NCBI GenBank assembly: GCA_951799405.1
Contig: OX637342.1
Location: 2,666,001-2,730,000, forward strand
DNA from: Agapetus fuscipes
Lineage: Eukaryota; Arthropoda; Insecta; Trichoptera; Glossosomatidae
Direction: 5' to 3'
Length of the DNA stretch: 64,000 nucleotides
Part shown: piece by piece, positions 42,555 to 53,850 of the stretch
How positions within the stretch are numbered: position 1 is the stretch's first letter
Layout of the letters: each line of letters starts with the position of its first letter
Notes under the pieces: generated by a model
Databases searched by the model: none
What the model was told of the DNA's origin: nothing
Seen by the model: only the letters and a program-made list of their open reading frames with translations
Position numbers and translations under genes: made by a program

Positions 42555-42775
42555 TTTTTTTTATTAAAAAAATAGATTTGTGGAAAGGAATGCAATCCAC
42601 CAACCTATTTTACCTGGCGAGTTGTCTTCATGCGAAAGCAGAAGCTTGTGTGCATGCAACGGCATCTGTTGAACCAGGATCGAAGTTATCGTCGCGGGAT
42701 TCGAACCAGCGTTATCCGGTTCCAAATAACCTGTCTTGATCCCCGCGGCTATAACACCGACTAATAATATTACGT
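42555..42775 (-). repeat. SINE-F, complete copy
   Basis: The 3' tail at left is the reverse of GGTTGGTGGATTGCATTCC..ACAAATCTATTTTTT. Reverse box B is GGATTCGAACC at 42698-42708; head CGCGGCTATAACACCGACT. Inserted near ATTATTATATT. A C1-type 3' tail scrap follows at 42795-42850. Confidence 0.82.
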
Positions 42776-42859
42776 TATAATCATAATATTATTATTATAT
42801 TTATTTCGTAAGCACTTTTTAGTGTTAATCACACCTTAAGAGTCCTCTAAGTCTTCACT

Positions 42860-43415
42860 TCTTTATCTTGTTTCTCATTGCTGAGGATTGTGACCCGTGT
42901 TGAAACAACCACTTTTCTCCAGTTCTCTTTTGACTGCACTTCCTAACGTAGCTCCTGACGAATAGACTCCAGCAACACATTTCGAAAGCGTCATTTTTTC
43001 TAATTTCTGCTGTAAAACTGAATAAGTAATGTAGGTATGAAATTAACATGGATTTCTCAGATAAATGCACGTTTTTCCTATTTTATACGAGATAAAACAC
43101 TGAAAATTTGTAAAAATCCCTGCGATTTAAAAGTTATTCGTAAGCATCTCGTTGTAATAAGTTCACTTACTATAAGAAATTACACCCAATAAAAGGTTTA
43201 ATGCACAAATTTTTAAATCAATGAATCATCACTTGTTTAATTTTAGCTTTAGGGTGACGATATACATCGTGTTAGATTTCCCATGAAGCATCATAAGTAT
43301 CGGTAAATTGACAGTACGGGATACAAAGCGAATGCGACAAAAACGTGAGAGATTATTTGTAAATGTGATTTGACAACCTAATCTCCATCCTTTTGATGCG
43401 TTACTCTTTGTGTGA
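42860..43415. other. unassigned sequence
   Basis: Contains AGATAAATGCACGTTTTTCC, which recurs at 57270-57300 in the same direction, so an unnamed low-copy repeat is present; nothing else recognised. Confidence 0.4.
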
Positions 43416-43587
43416 CGCAACGTCCTATTAGTGCTTGTTTGTCTTATTTCCAACAAAGGTAATTTCACATGAGCAATGTCTGTTTTATGTGTTGTATGAA
43501 AACTGGAAATTGATTTCAATGTGTGTAAAACAACTCTCAAATTATCGTGTTTTATGTTTTTTCTTAGATCAGATTGTGTAGAATAAT

Positions 43588-44097
43588 AAAAATAGCTTTT
43601 ATGTGTAAATCACACCTCAAGCACCATCTGCGAGCTTGGACGTTGTTGAACAAGCCGCCAATTCTCAAACGAAATCCAGATGGCGTGCATGGAACAATGG
43701 TGACCGGTCTTTGGTAAATGCAGATTAATTTTTCAACCCAGCGAAGATCAGCTTTGAAATATATTTTCGTGTTAGGCCGAGATTTGAACCCACTATCTTC
43801 CAATCACGAGTGTAAAGTGCTTAAGCGCTAGACTCGTATACAAAGAAAGCGTTATAGGAAAAAGAGGGAAGGGACGACCGAGAAAAGTATGGAGTGATCA
43901 GATTGAGGATATTGTGAAAGAATGGGATATGCAAAGTGAACGTAAAAGAAGAAAATGCATGAAAAAGGTAATGGATATAAATGAATTGAAAGGAATAGGA
44001 AAAAATGAAGGCAGCTCTGTAGAGGCTCTGGCCACCCCTAGCGGAATGGCAACAGAGTTACAGTTACAGTCTAAAAACCGGTCAAATAATGTAATTC
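43588..44097 (-). repeat. SINE-C1 split by a LINE-b fragment
   Basis: L2-like tail reversed (GTGTAAATCACACCTCAAGC), body to box-B-like GAGATTTGAACCC and head remnant GCTAGACTCGTAT. The last bases CCGGTC reappear at 44086-44091 after the LINE fragment. Confidence 0.75.
43850..44085 (+). mobile_element. LINE-b tail fragment with (ACAGTT)n end
   Basis: Plus frame reads RPRKVWSDQIEDIVKEWDMQ, SERKRRKCMKKVMDINELKG then SSVEALATPSG. The 3' end is CAACAGAGTTACAGTTACAGT. It sits in the head of SINE-C1. 44170-44555 beyond the nest is unassigned. Confidence 0.82.
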
Positions 44098-44559
44098 TTA
44101 AGGCAATTGAATTGAAAGGCATCTTTGAATCAAATTGTAGATAAACCAAACAAGCACCGGCTGGATGACAAGTACATGTTTGTGATCGAACGTGAAAAGA
44201 TGAAATGAGGCGAGAAAGCAATGTAACTCGCATGACATGTTTTTCCAATGTACTCGCACGCTATTCGAATGTACTCGCGTGTTATGTGTCATGTCGAGTA
44301 CATGAATTTAAAACAGATCTGACACAAAACATGTACTTTGCGGCACAAATTCGAGCTTTACGCAGAATGTTTCAAACATTATTTTATGCTGTAACCGCAG
44401 CTTGTTTTACTCAAATTTAATATGGTACACTTCACACAGATATAATGCTAATTTATTTTTGAGTATACGATACAAAATATAATTTGTATTCAAAGATTTT
44501 GTACAAACCATCTTATTTCTTAGCTTTATATTCAACACAAATAGGTTCTACTAAACAAC

Positions 44560-44885
44560 TAAGCTGCACATATAGTATATCTTTCTGCCGCGTTATCCTC
44601 GAAGGGTTTTGCACGTGGCGAGTGGAACCTTTTTATTTTTAAAGGTAAGGGGACCGGCAATATGTCAACCCCTTCAGTTGAAGAGGGGGTTCACGATTTA
44701 TCATCATACCGGGTGCTGGTACTCATTTCTTGTGTAGGCTGAAGAAACTATGCCGGTATTTTATATTGGGATTTAAAATAAACACCGGAACGGAAAATCA
44801 TTTTTGAAACCTTTGGCAGGATTTGAACCCGTGCGCACGGTATGGAATGCAAGTAGGTACTCTTCTTACTGAGCTATCGACTGGA
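44560..44885 (-). repeat. SINE-B, near-complete copy
   Basis: AACTAAGCTGCACATATAG to the decayed box B (CAGGATTTGAACCCG) and head TACTGAGCTATCGACTGG. Confidence 0.85.
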
Positions 44886-45160
44886 TTATACTCTATAATC
44901 TGGGTTGTAAGGATATATTCATTTATAGTTCTCAAATGCATGCCCACAAACAAACACGGGTAGTTCGCGCTTACAAATGCTGAATGTGTACTGACAAATA
45001 AAATCCAAACCTCAATCGAACATAAGCCCTACAACTTTTTCCGACCTTCCATGACACAGAGGTGACATTAGCAAAGTGAACATTTTTTACAGTATGGGTG
45101 GTCAGCCTCATACCAACCTATAAGTCAAGGAATTCATACCAACCTATAAGTCAAGGAATT
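44886..45160 (-). repeat. repeat A, complete with doubled end
   Basis: TATACTCTATAATCTGGGTTG to CCTATAAGTCAAGGAATT, then the last 25 bases (CATACCAACCTATAAGTCAAGG) are repeated. It abuts the SINE-B head, the same order as at 3632/3637. 45160-45780 is unassigned. Confidence 0.87.
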
Positions 45161-45784
45161 AGGATAAAACTATCGTCAATCTTCACCCGAAAAAGAGAAA
45201 GGTAAAGGTAATAAAATTTCTAGAAGTTTCGAGTAAGGAACCACGTAAGAAATAATACAACAATAGTTTGTTCGTTTCTTTTCCATCTAACAAACGAGAT
45301 GAGTGGCGCTGTGTTTTGTTAAATAAACCCAAATCAGCGGAGCGCTCACCTCCTTCACTCATTTGAATTCCGTAAGCAGAAACAACATTTCTTAAGAACT
45401 GAACTCCAAGCATTAAACATGACTTTCAAACTAAGCCATAGCGTTTACCGAAAAATATATGGAAACCACGAAAGCTCTCCTGCCGAGCTTTTTGTTTTAC
45501 ATATATAACGCTGCGGTAGAGTTGAAACGTAGTGTTTTGTACTTGAGAACTATAAGATTTGGAGCACGTAACTCGTAATCTCTACAAAAGCACTCTCAGG
45601 AAGCGAGTATTTTTCCAGTAATTGCCGTTTCTAGTCATTTTCGGAATGCCCAAAACAAACGGCGAGAAACTGCTAATAGAAATAATTAGTTTGCCTCTCA
45701 AAAAAGGACAAAGAGAATAATAATTGTAAATTAATTAACAGCAAAAATTGATCACTTTTACTTATTTATTTTTCATTTCTCATT

Positions 45785-45925
45785 TCTCAATGACATCTGT
45801 TGAACTAGTGTGAAAGTTATTGTGAGTAAGACACGGTTGGATTCGAACTAGCGTTTTTTTTTAATAACGCTAATTCGAGTGCAAACGCCTAATTGCTAGA
45901 CCATACCATCGACGGTGATGATTTT
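45785..45925 (-). repeat. SINE-F, diverged 5' part
   Basis: GACATCTGTTGAACTAGTG, reverse box B GGATTCGAACTAGCG at 45838-45852, head GCTAGACCATACCATCGAC. Confidence 0.65.
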
Positions 45926-45974
45926 GTTCGGTAATAATTCTTAGGACTCTTTTCAGTTTTATCTTTTTCTTCTT

Positions 45975-46265
45975 TTTCTTCAGCTTTTTCAGTCCACTCT
46001 TGGACGTAGGCCTCCTCAAATCCTCTCCATCTCTGCCTATCGGCTGTGTGTTCAGCTATCCTCGTTCTGCAGTTCCCTTGATGTCATCCAGGCACCTCAG
46101 TTGGGTTCTCCCCAATCCTCGCTCGGACATCCTGGGCCTCTACTGGACCATCCTTTTTGGCCACCTGTCATGGTCCTGCCTTGCGACGTGACCAGCCCAG
46201 CGTCACTTTAAGCAGACCACTCGCGGCATGACATCAGTGAAACCAGTGCGTCTACTGACCTCCTG
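45975..46265 (-). mobile_element. LINE-c RTE-like tail fragment
   Basis: The minus strand contains GHVARQDHDRWPKRMVQ-like, RGWGEPN, DDIKGTAERG and the TAGGCAGAGATGGAG..GGCCTACGTCCAAGAG end. GC-richer than surroundings. Frameshifted; homologous to 16010 and 21055. Confidence 0.8.
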
Positions 46266-46319
46266 GTTTGGAACCCTTCAGTTTTATAATGCCTGAATTA
46301 AAAGAACAGCAATGGCGCT

Positions 46320-46413
46320 CAAGTAACCTTTTAGGTTTTAAAAAGGTAACAAAAAGGTCCCAGAACCTTTTTTAATCTTTTTGTAACCTTTTTAAAACCT
46401 AAAAGGTTACTTG
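46320..46413. repeat. 39-bp-arm palindrome
   Basis: CAAGTAACCTTTTAGGTTTT.. (46320-46358) and its reverse complement (46375-46413), two or three mismatches, 16-base spacer. Probably a tiny foldback element. Confidence 0.85.
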
Positions 46414-46437
46414 GGCGGTTTGATTTCTCACTGTAAA

Positions 46438-46625
46438 CACGACAATACTAATTCAAAAGCTAGCGTTGTTTCTAGAACACCAGATCCTTTAATAAAATCC
46501 CAGCGACTAGCCAGCCGCTGATAATGCCCATCGGAGCAATGGACAAATTGTCCGGAAATAATCAAAAAGACCACGGATACGTAGCCCGAAAACAGTGATT
46601 GTTGTGTCAATAAAATAACACTGTA
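46438..46625 (-). repeat. repeat G
   Basis: Reverse copy of the repeat at 34960-35275 (see there). Shared text covers ~180 bases with scattered substitutions. Confidence 0.65.
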
Positions 46626-46629
46626 AAAA

Positions 46630-47680
46630 TAAGAACAAAAATTATTATTTTCGAAAGTTTCAAAGTTCAATTCGACAATGTACATCATTTCTTGCTTTCA
46701 ATTGGCTCAAAATTTGAATCTCGGACTCATAATTTAAGCTTTTAAAAGAAAAAAAAAAGGTAATTGCAAGTAAATACTCATTAAAATGCAATGCTACCCC
46801 AAGATATCGCCGTAAAACTTTTCAAATTCAAGTTGAACGTATCCAACCGTCCACTGCAAAAAGTGGGTCCAATTTAAAATTGCCAATTTCATCCCACGGT
46901 CGCTTCTAATGAATACAAAGTTGCAAATTAGAATTTCATCTGAGTCACAGTTGGGGGACAGTAAAAAGACGCCGCGAAATTGTATTGTCTCGATACCCAG
47001 CTGTAAAGTTTATTTCCTGCATATAAAATACGGCATTGGAAGGATTCTAGCAGTGCAGTTCTGTCAGCTACGTTTCCACACTGCCAATGCATTTTTTGAG
47101 ATGCAGAACTGGTTTTCTAATCCTATTTTGGACACGCGTATCTCTACCATGTTACTTATATTTTCTTAGAAAAACATGTTTTCATCAATTGATGAGGCAG
47201 TGACTGTGTAAACGTTTATTTACAAAAAATATAAATGTGCAAACGGGATCAGTAAAAAATATAATACTCTTACGATTTTGGTTCGGATACTTTCAAATAA
47301 AACACTACTCTTCTTTTTACTAATTTATTTTACACGTTTATATTTATTTTTACAAAGGCACTTTCATTTATTTCATTACACTGGTTTTAGTTCACAAGTC
47401 GAATTTGTTCGACGTATTGGTGGAGCTCGCAGATGACTGACTGTATTTGTTAAAGCTTGAAGAACAACTGCTAGTGAAAGCGATTTGCACCCTTTTTATA
47501 CTAAGAAAATGGAACTGTCGAGAACACATTGTTGCTAGACTGTTTTCGATGCACATACATAATTAAAGTAATCTAGTGACTTCTCTATTTACACACAATC
47601 ATCAGTTCTACCCACCGATACAATGAAGAATTCCTATTACATCGCTATTTGCACTAATAATAATATGCACTAATTTAATC
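46630..47680. other. unassigned sequence
   Basis: No recognised element; an 86-codon plus frame at 46909-47169 shows no motif. Confidence 0.4.
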
Positions 47681-47684
47681 GGTT

Positions 47685-47880
47685 TGCGGGACCGATGGAG
47701 TGGAACAGACTGCCACCCGGAATGAGGGTTTCGGAATCTGTTGGCATTTTTAAGAAAGCACTCAAACAGCACCTTTTTAAAATATCTCATTCATGATTAG
47801 GAAGGGGAATGTGACATACACAAAAAAGGCGCTCTTTAGTCATGTATTAAATTTTAATTAAATAAATTAGCCTCATATAT
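47685..47880 (+). pseudogene. L2-like LINE last ~35 codons and 3' UTR
   Basis: FAGPMEWNRLPPGMRVSESV then FKKALKQHLFK, matching AGPVEWNRLPPGVKNSKSVD..FRGALKTHLFR of the L2 at 20251. The 3' UTR has GTGACATACACAAAAAAGGC and AATAAATTAGCCTCATATAT. 47890-48425 is unassigned. Confidence 0.82.
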
Positions 47881-48431
47881 ATATAATATATTTAACTAAT
47901 ACCTATATTTATTTTAATATTACCTATTTACATGACAATACATTTTATCAAGTGTTTTTCTGTGGTAGCATCTTCCTACAAAGACATTTTCATATTTCAC
48001 GCATATATATATTTTTTTAATTACCAGTTTTTGTTATACAAATCTAAAACTACTTCAATATTTGCACATTCATATAATGATACAAAATAAAATTGGCACT
48101 TGTCCTCACAAGGAAAACAAAAATGCACCACCGAACACATTTTTATATGTGACTTTGTTGCATTCTACAATTTACAGCATTATTCCAAGAATTCAAACGA
48201 TTTGTCGCGGTACATAAACGCGTCCCTAGCACAGCACTCTGCCACACTTATAGAGCAGATACATAGTGTCGCTCTTCCGGCTTAAAACTGTCACATTTGA
48301 GTGGCGAGCATGCTGGCTACGATCCGCTCGTCCTCTACGGTCTACGACTCGTAGCTGACAACCATTGCTACGAACACTGGGATGCAATTTTCGACAATAT
48401 TGTTTTGATTTTATTTTGATTATTTTTATCA

Positions 48432-48665
48432 AACTAATCTAATCTAAGTTGCAAAGATATGTTACATTGGAGATTCACATTACATGCATTTTCACCACCA
48501 GACACGTACAAGTTCGCGCTTGCACATGCCGCATGTGAACCTACAACTTAAAAACCAAATCTCAAGTGGACATACACCCTGCAGCTCTTGCCGTCTTTCC
48601 CTGAGACAAGGGTGACATTGGGAAAGTGAACCATTTTTACAGCATGGGTGGTCAGCTGCATACCA
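48432..48665 (-). repeat. repeat A, near-complete copy
   Basis: AATCTAATCTAAGTTGCAAAG to GTCAGCTGCATACCAAGCC. 48670-49010 is unassigned. Confidence 0.87.
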
Positions 48666-49014
48666 AGCCAAAAATCATAACATATTTGAAATCATTTTTA
48701 TTATGCGATTTCCAGCTACTTAACTGAATTGTTTTTTTTTTCACTCGACACTCGGCACTTGGAGTATAAAATATGCTTGTGCTGCTGATAGGATAAAACT
48801 GCAGCGTTTCAAGTAGGTATTCACATTTTCTACAAAAAAACACCGTGGCCTGACGAAACTTTGAACACATTCGCGAATTGCTTCCCGCATTTTGGTAGCT
48901 GAGCTGATCGCGCGAACCGGCGAGTGTTGGTCGAATTTATTTGCACGCAGTAAACACGGTGTAAACAAAACCATTTGGCCGGATTCGATAACCCAGCGCC
49001 GGTTTGCTTCTCCA

Positions 49015-49946
49015 GTTCTTGTTTGCCGTATAGTCCAATTTTGTCAAATATGACATTTTGATGCAGTTGTCTTGATGCGGCAAGTCCGGTCGATAGCTCA
49101 GGTGGTAGAGTGCTTGCATTCCATGCCGAAAGCTCGGGTTCGAATCCCACCGAGGGTGTCAGAAATGATTTCCCATTTCGGTGTTTAATTCAAACCCCAA
49201 AATAAAATACCGGCAAGGTTTACTCAGCCTTCACAAGAAATGAGTACCAGCACTCTCGGGAGCTGGGAAACCTCCACTTCAACTGAAGTGGTTGGCGTAA
49301 GGCCGGCCCCCTTACCTGTAAAAATAAATAGGTTCAACTCGCCACATGCGACCCCTTCGGGGAAAACGCGGCAAGAAGTTACTCTATATGTGTAGCTTAG
49401 TTGCGTTTTATTTTTGGCTTAAGAATCAAATTCTAAACAATCTGAGCTAAGAAAAATACGTATTTGTCTTCAAATATGCGAGCTATTCAACATTTTCACA
49501 TACGGTATTCTGTGTTTGAAAAAATATTTCAGTTCTTGAGTGCCGTATAGCCAGCAAATGCTGGAGGTGCATGCGTGACTGCCACGTGACTGCCTAATCT
49601 GTCAATCACAAACGCGCGTGGGCATGACACATTGCTGTATATTATATGTATTTTACTAAAAGATTGTCGCGACCGTCCGGTCAAAGTCCGATATTTTGCC
49701 GTATATCCACGCTACGTAATTTTTGTTGCGCATCTTTGGCGTGTATACATTTTAAAACGCTTTTTTTAGTATTAAACGTAAAATTATAATGATTTGTATG
49801 GATTATTATAATGCCAGACCTACAGTACTTTCGGTAAAATAGGTAATTGAATTACGATTTTGTCAATTACAATAACAAAACACAAAAACATTGCTCCTGT
49901 AAAATTTGCTTGATGGTCTATACGGCAAACAAGAACTAAGGCAGCG
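49015..49946 (-). mobile_element. MITE-D long form, with SINE-B inside
   Basis: Ends TGCTTCTCCAGTTCTTGTTT and AAACAAGAACTAAGGCAGCG; target duplication GGTT at 49011-49014 and 49947-49950. Besides the SINE at 49085-49410 it has ~350 bases (49470-49860) not present in the 255-bp copies. It may be closer to the parent element. Confidence 0.82.
49085..49410 (+). repeat. SINE-B, best preserved copy
   Basis: Box A TAGCTCAGGTGG at 49094-49105 and box B GGTTCGAATCC at 49137-49147, tRNA-like spacing. Then the body and 3' end GTAGCTTAGTTGCGTTTT. The head does not fold into a full functional tRNA and is followed by SINE body, so it is not a tRNA gene. Confidence 0.9.
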
Positions 49947-50329
49947 GGTTGTATGTGAACACGTGATATTGTGCAGCACGGATACCGGGCCGGTTACGCA
50001 AAGCCGGATTTTATGCAAGCCATGAAGTTTGGCACGCCGAATAACCAACACGGATTAAATTTATACACAATTTACAAAATGGATTTAAGCTTAAACACAA
50101 TATTTGTAATAAATTTTGACAGCATTCAGTGAATAAATTATCCGCTATATGTAGTGTTCAATTTTAAAACTTTATCCCAAAAGTAAAGGATTTTGTGGAG
50201 AATTATGTGGTTTAATTAAATGGTTTGTAAGGAGAACAACAGTGCATAAACCAAATTGCTTAAAGCATCGATGTAACCAAAAGAAAGAAAAAAGTGAGCC
50301 AAGAATTTAAAACTTACTCACTTACTTAG

Positions 50330-50655
50330 GCGCCTGAGACTGTGGAGGGATGGTAGTAGCTGGATGGAACCAGCTGAGAATCTCCCACCTGGCAACCAGC
50401 TACCATATAATACCTGGAGAGCCCTCAACAGACTCGGAACTGGGGTGACAAGGTGCAGAACAAACCTTCAGAGGGGGGGCCTGCTGGACCGTGGACAGGA
50501 CACCCTGTGCAACTGCGGGGATATCCAGGACTCGACGCATATGTTGGTGTGCTCCTTAATTGGGGAGAAATGTACACTGACGGACCTGCTTCAAGGGAAC
50601 GACAATGCAGTGGCTGCCACTAGTCACTGGAGATACTGAGCATAGTTGGTTCTGG
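50330..50655 (+). pseudogene. LINE-f C-terminal zinc-knuckle tail
   Basis: Plus frame (50364-50639): PGNQLPYNTWRALNRLGTGV, RCRTNLQRGGLLDRGQDTL, CNCGDIQDSTHMLVC, ending HWRY and a stop. The W..LNRLRTG..RC and CxCG..DS..H.L..C blocks are the Cys/His C-terminal domain of many non-LTR retrotransposons. A GC-rich island in AT-rich surroundings. RT is absent and the clade is not assigned. 50660-51655 is unassigned. Confidence 0.8.
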
Positions 50656-51660
50656 ACGCGAAAAGTAAGTAATTACGAAACTTACGATGTTATTTTATAG
50701 CTCAGTATTTTGTTCCACCGAAATATAAAATTGCTTATAAAATACATATAAATGTTTTCAATAAAATCAAATATGTAGGTATAGATCCATTTTCGTAAAA
50801 AAAACTTTTTTTGTTAGTTTAAGAGAATTTGCAATTCATTCAACAGTTTTTTTCGTACAAAAAACTTTGCCCGTAAAATGAAAAAAGAATTGCTTTGTCA
50901 CCGTAATATGGAAAAAAGGAATCATCAGGTAATAATTTGCATCTGAAGATATGAATTTTTTGTGTAAAACCAAAATACTTGAATTAATTTTACCCACTCT
51001 ATAACAACATAAGTACAAAGTTTATTTTTATTTTTTTTTGTAATTTATTGTGTTTTTATTCTTAATTTTTTAATGAATTAATAATTTACTTGCTTATTCG
51101 TGTTACCCTTTACAATAAAAGCTTAATATTTTTCAAAAATTTTATTTCATAACAACTACCTGCATACAAAACACTGTTTTATTTTCTCATCAAAAATTCC
51201 ATACTTTCCTTACAGTGCACAGATTAATATCCGTCCATTTTACGACATAATTAAAAATTAAATATTAATTTCCTGAAGTATCGTATTTTATCTTGGGCGT
51301 TGCAATATTTCAGATTGCAACACGATGTTGAAATTCATAAATCAAACTGAAGTATCCTCTCAACCCTTAGAAAGAAGGGGATGGGCCGGTGTTATATGAA
51401 AAGGCATTTTCCACCCTTTTTGAGAAACAATAATTAGAATAAAAGACAAACGGCCGCCTCTACGCCTGTTTCGGAAAACTTTATTATTTAATTACAAAGT
51501 AAAGAACAAATTTATGTTAACGTTTTTAAATGAAATTCAACTCGAGGGAGCTACTAGGAGTCTTTAGACTTGCATAAAAAGTAACAAATGATCTGTCAAG
51601 ATGATTTTATCTTGTATTTATTTGAATCAACAGATTAAAACTGACGAGAAACTAAGAACT

Positions 51661-51918
51661 CGTTCCCTTAATGCTTGTTTGTCTAATGTTCATCAGAGGT
51701 AATTTCACATAATAAATTTTTGATGTGTACTGGACCAATGTGTCTTATATATTACTGGAAATTCATTTAAAAATATTTTAAACATCTCTCACATTATGGT
51801 GGTTTGACGTTTTTTTCTTAGCTCAGATTGTGAAGAATTTGATTGTAACTTGATAATTTAATTGAAAAGTCATCTTTGAAGCAAATGATGGATAAGCCAA
51901 ACAATCATTGAGGGGGCG
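51661..51918 (+). mobile_element. MITE-E, complete, 258 bp
   Basis: CGTTCCCTTAATGCTTGTTT to AAACAATCATTGAGGGGGCG, target duplication AACT at 51657-51660 and 51919-51922. Internal TTAGCTCAGATTGTG links it to MITE-D. Confidence 0.88.
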
Positions 51919-51928
51919 AACTTATGAT

Positions 51929-52206
51929 TGACAATTATATTAATTTTTAAAACTGAACAAATTTCAAAACTTAATTTAAATCGGATATTTAACGACCCGT
52001 TAAGAGAGAACTTACATCATTCTCGACGTTTCGTCAGCGACGTAGCCGACGTCTTCAGGAGAACATCCTCTCTGCACGACGACTGAGGATGAACTCAGCA
52101 GTTCAGCAGATTGATCTGTAATGTTGGCTGCAGAATCTAAGGTCAAAATAGCCATGATGATCGCCGATCTTCGATAGAAGAGGCTCCAATAGAAATAGGT
52201 GGCCAA
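51929..52206 (-). mobile_element. PLE 3' end, single copy
   Basis: Same 3' sequence as the arms at 9923-10352, from TTGACAATTATATTAATTTT to GACTGAGGATGAACT, then unique upstream sequence. A minus frame of 64 codons (52206-52012) runs through the hammerhead region and is probably not the authentic coding end. Confidence 0.68.
52020..52063 (-). ncRNA. hammerhead-like ribozyme motif
   Basis: Identical layout and sequence to the motif at 10001-10044: core CTGAAGA (plus 52052-52058), GAA (plus 52030-52032), helix I TTCTC/GAGAA. Confidence 0.75.
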
Positions 52207-52209
52207 GGC

Positions 52210-52725
52210 TTTTGTAAATACATAAGTTTAATTGCGAGAGTGATAGTTATAGTAATTTAGCAGTTGATATTTCGATTATTTCATTCAATAAAAAATAAAT
52301 TTGATTCAACAATCACATAGATTTTATACTTTTGGATGTAACACAATAAAAAAATAAAGAGAGAAATCGTAGATTCTTTGTCTACGCCAGCTCTTGGAAA
52401 AACAAAACTTCACAAGGTAATATAGGAATAGCAAATTACTTCCATTTTATTCCATCCACTTCTCATCTATTTACTTTTCATTTGTACCCGATACGGTTCC
52501 AGGACTTTGGATCAATAAGTGCGTACTGGTTTTCTCTGCAACTGGAGAGATTACAATAGCATTGAGTACGTATTAGGAAAAAATGAACTAGCCTATGGCA
52601 GATTCGCAGGTTCTTGCTGACAACAATTTTTGTGTTTTTAATAATATAAAATTAAAATAGAACACAAGGTTCTCTTCATTTCATTTATATTTCAAGTGTT
52701 TTTGGTGCTAACTTGTCAGTCGGTG
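52210..52725. other. unassigned sequence
   Basis: Nothing recognised. Confidence 0.4.
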
Positions 52726-52727
52726 TT

Positions 52728-52865
52728 ATGGCTGAGGCTTCAAGTGGCTGATCTTTCTAGCGTATTTGGAATAGAATAACGCTAGTTCGATCTCCACCTG
52801 GGTCATTTGACCGTAACTTTGACCTTGTTTCAACATATGTCAATAGGTTGTTATCAATTAATAAT
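52728..52865 (+). repeat. SINE-F, diverged 5' part
   Basis: GTCGGTGTTATGGCTGAGGC head, decayed box B (AGTTCGATCTCC), GACCTTGTTTCAACATATGTC. 52870-53530 is unassigned. Confidence 0.68.
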
Positions 52866-53534
52866 TCATGAAAATTAACAACGTAATTAATTCAAAAGTT
52901 AATTTCAATTTGTACATGAATTACTCAATCCATCAAACTAAAAGAATAGTGAAACTTCACAGACTTTGAATAACACTTTCATGTGCAAGCCAGGAGTAGT
53001 ACCTACCAGCATTCCTTATCCTGTGGCTTAATCTGGAGGGGTAGGGTTTGTTCACCCCGAGTTTCTCTCGTTTTGATGTACGCCGACTGATTTGTCTTAG
53101 TCTGCTAGCTTTTTAAGACAACTTTGTCTCGGATTCCCAGAGAGGGGGGGGCTGGAAATCTTGTTGCTTTATCAAATCACAGAGTCTGTGAGAAATCTCT
53201 GCTCATTTGATGGAATGAAGTTATGATTATGAAAGGTCGGCGAAAACAACTAGTTGAAACCACAAATTTAATGCAAAAAGAGATACAAGTTTTTGGAAAT
53301 CAAGGAAAATTTTGTTAAATAATTCAAACCTTCTTCATTTTCTTTCTTTAATGGCAATATGATGGAATAAAGTTGTAAGAATGAAAAGTTGACGAAATCA
53401 ACTAATCGAAACAACAAATGGCTTTGCATGCAAACAAATAATTCAAGATTGTGCGAAAGAGTTACTATTTCTTTAAATGAATTAATTAATTCTAAATTAC
53501 TTAAATACCGTGAAAGATTAGTAATTTAAGCGAA

Positions 53535-53850
53535 GTAACTCTATTGCCATTCTACTAAGGGTATCCAGACCCTCTCATAGGTCCTCAATTTTTTGCTATC
53601 GTTGCATTTCTTGTGTCATTCATTCGTATCACATTTTTGAAACATTTTCTTCTTTTACAGAAACTTACTTACTTCTTACTCAGTGTAATCCATTATTTCA
53701 AAATGATCACATTATTTCAAAATAATCACATTATTTCAGAGTTTTTTTCACGTTTTTGCTATGCCTGTGTGACAATTTTTATTCCATCACATTTGTTCCA
53801 CATTTCCTATTTTAAAACACAAACTGTGTATCTATTTCTCTCATCCATTT
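53535..53850 (-). mobile_element. LINE-b 3'-end fragment, decayed
   Basis: CTATTGCCATTCTACTAAGGGTATCCAGACCCTC matches the LINE-b 3' end; the rest is weak. A tandem AAAATGATCACATTATTTC run (~19-bp unit, three copies) is at 53698-53740. Confidence 0.58.

Larger units (their letters stand above)
43421..44166 (+). mobile_element. MITE-E with nested SINE-C1 and LINE-b
   Basis: Left part CGTCCTATTAGTGCTTGTTT to GATTGTGTAGAAT (43583); right part from GTAATTCTTAAGGC (44090s) to AACCAAACAAGCACCGG. The right terminal repeat is decayed. Inner SINE shows an AATAAT duplication at its edges. Confidence 0.78.

Noticed and set aside
49085..49160. tRNA gene
   Set aside because: A and B boxes are present, but the flanking sequence is SINE body repeated at many loci; all such heads (SINE-B, C, F) are SINE promoters.
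52012..52206. 64-codon minus frame as a PLE protein end
   Set aside because: It reads through the hammerhead region and lacks GIY-YIG features; treated as non-coding 3' region.
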